A DNA stretch of 64,000 nt from positions 248,001 to 312,000 of the forward strand of contig NZ_CAJZCD010000002.1 in NCBI RefSeq assembly GCF_914768045.1. Direction: 5' to 3'. The position numbers were made by a program, and so were the translations under genes. This document shows positions 1 through 7,149 of the stretch, one piece after another. The stretch is from Snodgrassella communis (GTDB lineage Bacteria > Pseudomonadota > Gammaproteobacteria > Burkholderiales > Neisseriaceae). Each line of letters opens with the position of its first letter. The stretch's first letter is position 1. The notes below the pieces were generated by a model. It was not told the origin of the DNA. It saw only the letters and a program-made list of their open reading frames with translations, and searched no databases.

Positions 1-561
1 TTCGCTCCAGTTAATGATTTCCCAGAAATTACTTAAGTAATTTGGACGACTGTTACGATAATCAATATAGTAAGCATGTTCCCAAACATCACATGTCAAA
101 AGCGGAGTATTGGTACTGGTGAGTGGTGTAGCTGCATTACTGGTTGATACTAAATCCAGCTCACCAGCCGGTGTTTTTACCAGCCAAGCCCAGCCAGAAC
201 CAAAAGTGCTTGCTGCCACTTGATCAAATGCCTTTTTAAATGCATCAAAGCTACCCCATTTAGCATTAATTGCCTTGGCCAAAGCACCGTTTTCTGCCAA
301 AGGTACACCTTTCGGTGAAAAACCAAACCAGTAAAAAGTGTGATTCCAAGTTTGCGCTGCGTTATTAAACAACCCGCCGGAAGATTTTTTTACAATCTCT
401 TCCAGAGGCATGTCTTCAAATTCAGTTCCCTTAATCAGATTATTCATATTGGTAATATAAGTCTGATGATGCTTACCATAATGGTATTCCATTGTTTCTT
501 TAGAAATATGTGGCGCTAGTGCATCAAGAGCATAGGGCAGTACCGGTAATTTGTGTTCCAT
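1..561 (-). CDS. sodB: Iron superoxide dismutase, 3' end cut by window edge
   Basis: Converts superoxide to hydrogen peroxide and oxygen in the cytoplasm. The frame reads from an ATG at 559-561 leftward to base 1 without a stop, giving 187 codons. Family proteins are about 193 residues, so only the last few residues are missing. Visible family marks are the N-terminal [13 protein letters not shown] and [10 protein letters not shown] (metal-binding His), NHTFYW in the middle, and the C-terminal [13 protein letters not shown] metal ligands. The message has an AGAAGG ribosome site about 10 bases before the ATG. It is divergent from dnaB, with about 200 bases between them that must hold both promoters. 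Fe versus cambialistic metal use cannot be settled from sequence alone. Confidence 0.95.
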   Translation of the reverse strand, partial: MEHKLPVLPYALDALAPHISKETMEYHYGKHHQTYITNMNNLIKGTEFEDMPLEEIVKKSSGGLFNNAAQTWNHTFYWFGFSPKGVPLAENGALAKAINAKWGSFDAFKKAFDQVAASTFGSGWAWLVKTPAGELDLVSTSNAATPLTSTNTPLLTCDVWEHAYYIDYRNSRPNYLSNFWEIINWSE

Positions 562-774
562 GGTTGAGATTCCTTCTGACAGAGTGATTGTTTAGTGTTT
601 TACAATGAGTCTATTATTCAGGCAAACTGGATTAATTTGCAAATATAAAAAATGTTTAACTCACATTAAACCATTATATGGTTCATTAATATTGTAATAC
701 ACTGCACTTATTAGCAGCAAATAATCTCAAGCTTAATGGTAAAATTAAAAAAGGAGTTCTTAAAGTTAAAAGAC

Positions 775-2166
775 ATGGAAGAAATTAATATAAGTAACGA
801 AGAGACAAACCAGCTGGCAGTACCTCCGCATTCAATGGAAGCAGAACAATCCGTTCTTGGGGGACTGATGCTGGAAAACAGTGCCTGGGATCGAATTGCG
901 GATTTAATTGATGAAGATGATTTTTATCGTCATGAGCATCGCCTCATATTTAGAGGAATTAAAACACTGGTTGAGCTGTCACGTCCTGCTGACGTGATTA
1001 CAGTACAAGAGGAATTGCAGCGACGCGAAGAGCTGGAATCAGCGGGTGGTCTGGAGTATCTGATTACACTGGCACAGAATACCCCTTCCGCCGCGAACAT
1101 CCGCCGTTATGGGGAAATTGTCCGAGAGCGTTCCATCATGCGTCAGCTAGCACAGGTCGGCACACAAATTGCCCGTTCTGCTTATAGCCCTCAGGGTAAA
1201 GATGCCGCACAGATGTTGGATGAAGCAGAAAACAGCGTATTTCAGATTGCCGAATCAACCGCACGCTCCAAGCAAGGCTTCCTAAGTATGCCTGTTTTAC
1301 TTAAAGAAGTTGTGACCCGAATTGATTATCTGTACTCTCGTGACAACAAAAACGATGTTACCGGCATATCAACCGGATTTATTGATCTGGATAAAATGAC
1401 ATCCGGTCTACAACCAGGTGATTTGATAATTGTAGCTGGTCGTCCTTCTATGGGTAAAACCGCCTTTTCCTTAAATATCGCCGAACATGTAGCTATTTCA
1501 GAAAAATTACCAGTAGCCGTGTTTTCGATGGAAATGGGGGGAGCACAGCTGGTACTGCGAATGTTAGGTTCAGTAGGCCGAGTTGATCAAAGCGTACTCA
1601 AAACCGGACAATTGCAGGATGAGCATTGGGGCAAACTTAATGATGCCGTAGTTAAACTAACCGACGCACCAATGTTTATTGATGAAACCCCCGGATTAAC
1701 GGCTCTGGAAGTGCGTGCACGTGCGCGAAGATTGGCTCGGCAGCAGGGCGGTAAACTGGGGCTGATTGTGCTTGATTACTTACAGTTAATGTCTGGTTCT
1801 GGCCGATCAGACAACCGCGCGTCAGAGCTTGGGGAAATTTCCCGCTCCCTAAAATCATTAGCTAAAGAGTTGCAAGTTCCTATCATCGCTTTGTCACAGT
1901 TATCACGTACAGTAGAACAAAGAACTGATAAACGGCCAATGATGTCAGATTTACGCGAATCCGGTGCAATTGAGCAGGATGCTGACTTGATAATGTTTAT
2001 GTATCGTGATGAATACTATCACCCCGACAGTCAGTTTAAAGGTTTAGCTGAGTGTATTATCGGTAAACACCGTAACGGTCCAACCGGAAAAGTACATTTG
2101 ACTTTTCAGGGGCAATTTACTAAATTTGACAATGCAGCCATGCCTGATGGGTATTTTGATGATTAA
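775..2166 (+). CDS. dnaB: Replicative DNA helicase DnaB
   Basis: Hexameric 5'-3' helicase that unwinds DNA at the replication fork and recruits primase. The N-terminal domain begins near PPHSMEAEQSVLGG. The RecA-like C-terminal domain has Walker A GRPSMGKT near residue 222, Walker B LIVLDYLQLM, and the conserved DLRESGAIEQDAD. The frame is open further upstream to an ATG at 736, which would add 13 Lys-rich residues. I prefer 775 because the extra stretch contains an AAGGAG run (751-756) and reads like a leader, but that site is 18 bases from the ATG, so the start is uncertain. It is followed by minor pilin genes in the same orientation, as in Neisseria. Confidence 0.96.
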   Translation: MEEINISNEETNQLAVPPHSMEAEQSVLGGLMLENSAWDRIADLIDEDDFYRHEHRLIFRGIKTLVELSRPADVITVQEELQRREELESAGGLEYLITLAQNTPSAANIRRYGEIVRERSIMRQLAQVGTQIARSAYSPQGKDAAQMLDEAENSVFQIAESTARSKQGFLSMPVLLKEVVTRIDYLYSRDNKNDVTGISTGFIDLDKMTSGLQPGDLIIVAGRPSMGKTAFSLNIAEHVAISEKLPVAVFSMEMGGAQLVLRMLGSVGRVDQSVLKTGQLQDEHWGKLNDAVVKLTDAPMFIDETPGLTALEVRARARRLARQQGGKLGLIVLDYLQLMSGSGRSDNRASELGEISRSLKSLAKELQVPIIALSQLSRTVEQRTDKRPMMSDLRESGAIEQDADLIMFMYRDEYYHPDSQFKGLAECIIGKHRNGPTGKVHLTFQGQFTKFDNAAMPDGYFDD

Positions 2167-2272
2167 TTCTGAATTTCTCAGAAATAATTAGTTCAAGACA
2201 GGTGAAATGTTGTAAAATTACCTGAATATAATTGTAAGTTAATTTATGTCTGGCAACTTTAAGGTTGAATTT

Positions 2273-2953
2273 ATGGTTCCATCCAAACCTACAAATGCTG
2301 GTTTTACCTTGATAGAACTGTTAATTGTAGTTGCAATTACAGCAGTACTGGCTGCAATTGCGTTACCGAATATGGAAAGAATGATCGCTTCGCAGCGAAT
2401 CAATAATCGTGCGGAGCAAATGCTTGCTTTGTTTCAGTTTGCTCGTGCAGAAGCTATCCGCGCCAATAAACCAGTATTAATCTGTCCTACAAAAATCAGA
2501 AAGAATACCACTGATCCTAATGGCTGCCAAAATTTTTCAGCCTATAATGAGGGTAAGGGCTGGCAAGGGTTTTTAGCATTCATTGATAATGATATAAATG
2601 GGAAGTATGCCGCAGCTACAGATTCTTCTGTTCGTGTGGTAGCTTTAAACCAGAATACTGATGATATTAACAAAATTAAAGTGAAGATCAAATGGCAAAA
2701 CTATAAAGCAGATCAAAGCACCTATCGCAACAATATAGCAGATGAAAACAAACTGGGTTTCCTGCCTAATGGTCAGTTTGGTTTTGGTAAAGGAGCAAAT
2801 GGCTGGACTATCGGACAATCGTACGTAGTAATGGAAGTTAGCGATAGCAAATATCCGAATTTAAGCCGTCGTGTTGTCACTACACCAAGTGGCAAACCGG
2901 TGTTATGTCAAAATGACACCTCCAACTCATTCTGTACAGTGCCGTTGCCTTAA
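2273..2953 (+). CDS. pilH: Minor type IV pseudopilin, FimT/PilH (GspH) family
   Basis: Minor pilin thought to prime type IV pilus assembly at the inner membrane. A 10-residue leader ends in Gly before FTLIELL, the type III prepilin signal cut and N-methylated by PilD, with Glu at +5. One hydrophobic helix follows, then SQRINNRAEQMLALFQFARAEA, typical of FimT/GspH, and a globular C-terminus with Cys residues near its end that may pair. The ATG at 2273 is chosen because AAGG lies 8 bases before it; an upstream ATG at 2246 would add nine residues. It is first in a five-gene co-directional cluster right after dnaB, the layout known for Neisseria pilHIJKX. Confidence 0.88.
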   Translation: MVPSKPTNAGFTLIELLIVVAITAVLAAIALPNMERMIASQRINNRAEQMLALFQFARAEAIRANKPVLICPTKIRKNTTDPNGCQNFSAYNEGKGWQGFLAFIDNDINGKYAAATDSSVRVVALNQNTDDINKIKVKIKWQNYKADQSTYRNNIADENKLGFLPNGQFGFGKGANGWTIGQSYVVMEVSDSKYPNLSRRVVTTPSGKPVLCQNDTSNSFCTVPLP

Positions 2954-2976
2954 TTTTGATATATAGGGAAATTGAC

Positions 2977-3462
2977 ATGTCTCAGCATAATATTAAAAAA
3001 ACGCAATACAACAGTTTGTATGCATATCAAACGCAACAAGGAACTACTATAATTGAGGCTGTTGTAGCAATATTTGTGCTTTCTTTTGGCGTACTTGCAT
3101 TAATGCTGGCGCAGATTACTGCGGTAAATACAACAATTAATGCAGCTAATCAGAGTGAGGTAACCAGAGCCGTGCAAAATTATGTAGAAAAAATGCGCTC
3201 TCAGCCTGGTTTAACGATTCGAGAAACTACTGATTCAAAAAATGTTAAAATACGATATCTTGCTAAAGATTATTCTCACTATGCCACCACTAATACCGCT
3301 ACTTGTTCAAACAAATTAGGTATCCATCTAGTTAATGCAAGTTTAAATAGTTGTACTATTAATGCCAATGGCGAGATTACGGTTACATGGGGAGGACAAT
3401 CTCTGAGTAATGATGTAAGTGATGATGAATTTTCATATAGTTTAACAGCAGGTCAGTCATGA
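2977..3462 (+). CDS. pilI: Minor type IV pilin, PilV/PilI (GspI-like) family
   Basis: Second minor pilin of the cluster, predicted to join the priming complex at the pilus base or tip. A leader of about 21 residues ends QQG before TTIIEAVVAIF, a prepilin cleavage site with Glu at +5, followed by a single hydrophobic helix containing LSFGVLALMLAQ, the PilV signature. The rest is a small soluble domain. The ATG at 2977 has AGGGAA seven bases upstream; a TTG in frame at 2956 is less likely. Its last four bases overlap the next gene (ATGA), so the two are probably translationally coupled. Confidence 0.85.
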   Translation: MSQHNIKKTQYNSLYAYQTQQGTTIIEAVVAIFVLSFGVLALMLAQITAVNTTINAANQSEVTRAVQNYVEKMRSQPGLTIRETTDSKNVKIRYLAKDYSHYATTNTATCSNKLGIHLVNASLNSCTINANGEITVTWGGQSLSNDVSDDEFSYSLTAGQS

Positions 3463-4349
3463 AAACAGCTTATCATGGGCAGATTAATCAGGGTAAAACC
3501 ACAAATAAATTCGCCTCAGACTTGGTAACAACGTTAAGTAAACAAAGTGGATTTAGCCTTGTTGAAGTGATGGTTGCTTCAATTATCAGTATAATTATAT
3601 TATTGGCTGCCAGCTCAACGTTCTTAACTACATATAAACTGAAAGAACAGGTTAAAACTAGAATCAGTTATGAGCAGGATGTAAGAAATACGGCAAACCT
3701 ATTACGTAGTGATGCTCGCCAATTAGGTAATTTCAGCTGCATGAGTCCTCCAACAGCAAGTGATTTAAATAATATATTCAACGGTTCTTTTACGGACACG
3801 AATAACAAACAATTTTTATCAACCAGTTTTGTTAACACAAGTATAGGTGTTACTCCTACTACAGGTAATCAGCCTTTAGTAATAACCTATATTAATGAAA
3901 AATATGCAAGTAACCTTGTCGCTACAGATTGTTATAAAAATATACCACAGTTGAGGCAGCATGTAGATGCTGCTGTATATGTGGTTGGTACCACAAATTC
4001 AGACGACGAACCCGGATTATATCGCGTAAATTATAGTGGTGGTATTTGGAGTGCTCCCCAACTTCTCGTAAGCAATGTATTAAATATACGATATAATTTT
4101 CATTACGATGGGCATAATGCAGTCCCAAATACAAACTTAAGCTGCCCGCCGCCAACAATGCAAGCAAGCTCTCCTGCTAAGCATGTTGAGAATCCAGAAA
4201 GAAATCAGCTTGATTTTAACTTTGCTCAACCACCTGTTTTAATAACAGCAACATTATCCATAACCCAGAATGGGGAGACAGTGAATTATGCCATTAATGC
4301 AATGGTTAGACAGGGCGAGGTTTGTGTCAATAATCAGGTTCAACCGTAG
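3459..4349 (+). CDS. pilJ: Minor type IV pilin, PilW/PilJ (GspJ-like) family
   Basis: Third and largest minor pilin of the cluster. The leader is long, about 31 residues, ending SG before FSLVEVMVASI with Glu at +5, then a hydrophobic helix. The periplasmic part carries RNTANLLRSDARQLGNFSCM, resembling the PilW region after the helix, and ends MVRQGEVCVNNQVQP. Several Cys residues could form disulfides. It starts inside the stop codon of the PilV-like gene. The product is expected in the inner membrane before assembly; its exact place in the pilus cannot be read from sequence. Confidence 0.85.
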   Translation: MKTAYHGQINQGKTTNKFASDLVTTLSKQSGFSLVEVMVASIISIIILLAASSTFLTTYKLKEQVKTRISYEQDVRNTANLLRSDARQLGNFSCMSPPTASDLNNIFNGSFTDTNNKQFLSTSFVNTSIGVTPTTGNQPLVITYINEKYASNLVATDCYKNIPQLRQHVDAAVYVVGTTNSDDEPGLYRVNYSGGIWSAPQLLVSNVLNIRYNFHYDGHNAVPNTNLSCPPPTMQASSPAKHVENPERNQLDFNFAQPPVLITATLSITQNGETVNYAINAMVRQGEVCVNNQVQP

Positions 4350-4383
4350 TTTTTTAAATAGTTCTAGACTAATGGCGGCAAAC

Positions 4384-4980
4384 ATGAAAACTAATTATAA
4401 ATCTTTACCAATTAAGCAATCCGGCTTTGCACTCTTTTTAGTGCTGATTATGATGATTGTTATTGCTTTTCTAGTTGTTGCTACAATGCAGAGTACTTCA
4501 ATGGACTCACGTACAAGCGCAAATGATAGTGACCATCAATTTGCTCTTCAAAATGCGCAATTAGGAATAATGGCAGCTGAGGAGCTTATCAGTGGCTGGC
4601 CTGCTGTAATTACTTCAGAAGGTGCAAGAAAAAAATTTTCCTGTAATTGTACAGACGGCTTATGTGCAGCCAATGATATACAACCATCAGAGGCCAATAG
4701 TAAGTTGGCAACTGTAGAAAATTGTTCTAGTTTGCCTGAAGTCTGGAAGAGACAGAATGTATTTACCGATACAGAGAATGATCCATCTATTCAATCATCT
4801 TTATCAGAAACTCGAGACGGAAAGAAATATCGATATGTTATAGAATATTTAGGTCCGGATAAAACAGCAGGCGCGGGCATATATCTATTTCGTATTACAG
4901 CTAAAGGGTGGGGGAGTAATGAGTCAACAACCAGTTTAGTTGAGGAAAATATACAAGCTGCTCTGTATGAAAAATATTAA
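4384..4980 (+). CDS. pilK: Minor type IV pilin, PilK/PilX-like
   Basis: Fourth minor pilin. After a short leader ending SG comes FALFLVLIMMIVIAFLVVAT, a prepilin helix in which the usual Glu at +5 is replaced by Leu. This matches Neisseria PilK and GspK-type pseudopilins, which sit at the tip where no Glu contact is needed. Next comes SANDSDHQFALQNAQLGIMAAEE, typical of PilK/PilX, then a Cys-rich stretch (CNCTDGLCAAN). The ATG at 4384 is preceded by GGCGG; an ATG at 4372 is an alternative adding four residues. The gap after pilJ is only about 35 bases. Confidence 0.82.
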   Translation: MKTNYKSLPIKQSGFALFLVLIMMIVIAFLVVATMQSTSMDSRTSANDSDHQFALQNAQLGIMAAEELISGWPAVITSEGARKKFSCNCTDGLCAANDIQPSEANSKLATVENCSSLPEVWKRQNVFTDTENDPSIQSSLSETRDGKKYRYVIEYLGPDKTAGAGIYLFRITAKGWGSNESTTSLVEENIQAALYEKY

Positions 4981-5011
4981 TATATTAAAACAGATATAAA
5001 GATCTACATTT

Positions 5012-5461
5012 ATGAATAACAAGCTTTTAAACAATGGTTTTACTTTAGTAGAGTTAATGGTTATAGTCATTATTATCGGGATATTATCTGCTATTACTAT
5101 ACCTAGTTACAGAACTTATACCGAAAAAGCAAATTTAACTGATGCGAGTACTATATTGACAAATGTGAGTCTAAAAATTGCTGAACAAAAATTGCAACGA
5201 TTTAGCAACAGTCTTGTTCAGAATGATTTAAGTGGTATTGTAGCGCAACAGGTTGGTAGCGGCAGTAATAAATATAGCTTTGGTGTTAAATGTAAAAGCG
5301 ATGATGATTGTTCAACTTATTACTTATATGCTGAGCCCCAAAATAGTAGCTTAAAAAAGTCAGTATGGTTGGGAAGTAATATCGGTATTTATATTTGTGA
5401 TATGAGAAGTGTTAGTAGCATAAGTGATGCATCTAACAATAATAAATGCACAAAAGCATAA
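5012..5461 (+). CDS. Type IV pilin-like protein (PilE/PilX/ComP class)
   Basis: Last gene of the minor pilin cluster. The leader MNNKLLNNG is followed by FTLVELMVIVIIIGILSAI, a classical type IVa prepilin helix with Glu at +5, then IPSYRTYTEKANLTDA, the usual pilin start of the globular domain. Four Cys residues in the C-terminal third (KCKSDDDC, ICD, KCTKA) could form the D-region disulfides. At 149 residues it is the size of PilX, PilL or ComP. Position suggests the PilX slot of pilHIJKX. ComP-like DNA binding is possible, but I see no decisive electropositive motif, so no symbol is assigned. Confidence 0.82.
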   Translation: MNNKLLNNGFTLVELMVIVIIIGILSAITIPSYRTYTEKANLTDASTILTNVSLKIAEQKLQRFSNSLVQNDLSGIVAQQVGSGSNKYSFGVKCKSDDDCSTYYLYAEPQNSSLKKSVWLGSNIGIYICDMRSVSSISDASNNNKCTKA

Positions 5462-5574
5462 TACAGATTTGTATATTTAAAAATTAATTTATTCTTACAA
5501 TTTAAAAAAGATTTAACAAATGTATCATTAAAGAAGATTGTGAGAATCCAACTAATATCAATTAAAATTAATAA

Positions 5575-5976
5575 TTAACGTAGACAATTATTGATCCAGT
5601 TTTTACGTTGTTGATGATTTAAAACCTGTAAAAATTCATATTGAACTTTTAATTCATCAACATCCTGCTGTAGGCGTGACATGTAATGATTCAACACATA
5701 GCGTTTGGCTTCAGTCTCGTCAAACCTAGGCTGCATTAGGATTTGATTCAAGTGCTCATATTTACGTCTGTTGTTTGCAGTGTGTTGTAAATTTGTATTT
5801 TGATTTCGCTTATATTGTATTCTGATCAATCTAAGTCTTGTTTTTTGCATTTGAGTTAAATCAAGTTTGCGGATATCGCAATTAATTTGCCCAGACGCAA
5901 AAGTTGAGCAGGAAAATGCCAGTATGACAAAACTAGTCCAATAGCGTACTAATTTTTGCCAACTTAGGACTACCAT
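5575..5976 (-). CDS. Spy/CpxP-like small periplasmic protein
   Basis: A 133-residue protein with a clear signal peptide (YWTSFVILAFSCSTFASG, cut before QINCD). The mature part is helical and basic. It has LDLTQMQ near the start and a second related stretch HQQRKNWINNC near the end, resembling the paired LTxxQ motifs of Spy/CpxP periplasmic chaperones. The two Cys residues bracket the mature chain and could pair. The ATG at 5976 is chosen because AAGGG lies upstream at normal spacing; the frame extends 16 codons further but without a ribosome site. It is convergent with the pilin cluster. The family call is by motif only and moderate. Confidence 0.6.
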   Translation of the reverse strand: MVVLSWQKLVRYWTSFVILAFSCSTFASGQINCDIRKLDLTQMQKTRLRLIRIQYKRNQNTNLQHTANNRRKYEHLNQILMQPRFDETEAKRYVLNHYMSRLQQDVDELKVQYEFLQVLNHQQRKNWINNCLR

Positions 5977-6092
5977 TTTGTTTTTCCCTTTCATTTCAAC
6001 TAGAATGCTAAAAGTATACTTCAATAGCAGTCAAGCACCTATAATGGTAGTAAACTTGCGTAAATAGTATTATTTACTATAAGGCTTTTTAT

Positions 6093-6788
6093 ATGAATAA
6101 GTTAATAAAATCAGATTTTATTATAGCACCGAGTATTTTATCGGCTAATTTAGCCTGTCTGGGCAATGAAATCTCTTCAGTAATTGATAGTGGTGCCGAC
6201 TGGATACATTTTGATGTAATGGATAATCACTATGTGCCAAATCTCACTTTTGGTCCTATGGTTTGTCGGGCTATAAAACCTTATGCATCTGTACCAATTG
6301 ATGTACATTTGATGGTTGAACCCGTTGACGAAATGATTAATGCTTTTGCAGCTGCCGGAGCCAATATCATTACTTTTCATCCTGAAGCTAGTCGGCACAT
6401 AGACAGAAGCCTGAGTCTGATAAATGCAGCAGGATGTAAAGCAGGGCTGGTATTGAACCCGGCTACTCCAATTCATGTATTAAAAGAAGTAATAGACAAA
6501 CTTGATGTGGTATTGTTAATGTCAGTTAATCCGGGTTTTGGCGGTCAAAGCTTTATTCCATCAACCCTGAAAAAAATAAGGCAGGTTCGAACATTATTAG
6601 ATGAATATGCCAGAGAAAACGACAGATACATTCGTCTGGAAGTTGATGGAGGCATCAAGGTTGATAATATAGCTCAGGTTGCAGCAGCAGGTGCTGATAC
6701 ATTTGTAGCAGGATCTGCAATATTTGGACATGAAGACTATGCTAAACAAATTAGAGCGATGCGTGCACAACTAGCTGATATAAAATAG
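6093..6788 (+). CDS. rpe: Ribulose-phosphate 3-epimerase
   Basis: Interconverts ribulose 5-phosphate and xylulose 5-phosphate in the pentose phosphate pathway. It is a TIM barrel of 231 residues, a normal length. Visible are [13 protein letters not shown] at the N-terminus, the metal-site strands [16 protein letters not shown] and DVHLM, the phosphate loop [13 protein letters not shown], and EVDGGI with [14 protein letters not shown] at the end. It stands alone, divergent from the Spy/CpxP-like gene, with decayed transposase DNA downstream. Confidence 0.96.
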   Translation: MNKLIKSDFIIAPSILSANLACLGNEISSVIDSGADWIHFDVMDNHYVPNLTFGPMVCRAIKPYASVPIDVHLMVEPVDEMINAFAAAGANIITFHPEASRHIDRSLSLINAAGCKAGLVLNPATPIHVLKEVIDKLDVVLLMSVNPGFGGQSFIPSTLKKIRQVRTLLDEYARENDRYIRLEVDGGIKVDNIAQVAAAGADTFVAGSAIFGHEDYAKQIRAMRAQLADIK

Positions 6789-6802
6789 TGATTACCTAAT
6801 TA

Positions 6803-6991
6803 TAATTACCCCAAAAGTGGGTACAAAATTCAGTTGGCCAGTTAGCTAGATAACAGATAACTCTACTAGCTGGTAAACTGACCGCAATATCAATGCCTAA
6901 TACCTCACGATTAAAGTCATCGAAGACAGTAAAAATTTTAAATCTGGGGTTGATTGCGACTGTGGCCACTCATAAAATCCATTGAACCACA
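6803..6991 (-). pseudogene. Remnant of an IS3-family transposase (OrfB, DDE domain)
   Basis: Reading the minus strand, one frame gives SMDFMSGHSRNQPQI followed by a stop. A second frame then gives FTVFDDFNREVLGIDIAVS and LPASRVI, ending in a WPTEF stretch. These match the IS3/IS150 OrfB core, where WSMDFM precedes a VVDDFNRE..(L/I)xIxxxLPxxRV run and a DNGPEF motif. The fragment is frameshifted, lacks both gene ends, and no inverted repeats are visible, so it is a dead relic. It lies in the gap between rpe and polA. Confidence 0.7.
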
Positions 6992-7073
6992 TTTACCAAA
7001 AGATATGCTTACATATGCAAATTATCAAAAAAATATTGCTTATGCTTGTTTTAGATTTAAAAACCTATTTATA

Positions 7074-7104
7074 AAATGCAGCCTGATACCATCAGACTGC
7101 ATTT
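7074..7104 (-). terminator. Hairpin terminator after polA
   Basis: Arms AAATGCAGCCTGAT and ATCAGACTGCATTT pair over 14 bases with one mismatch around a 3-base loop. On the minus strand the hairpin is followed by TTTTAT. It lies about 45 bases beyond the polA stop, so it is the likely end of that transcript. Confidence 0.65.
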
Positions 7105-7149
7105 GTATTTTGGTAAATAAAACCATTTCAAAATAGTTTAATCCAGATT

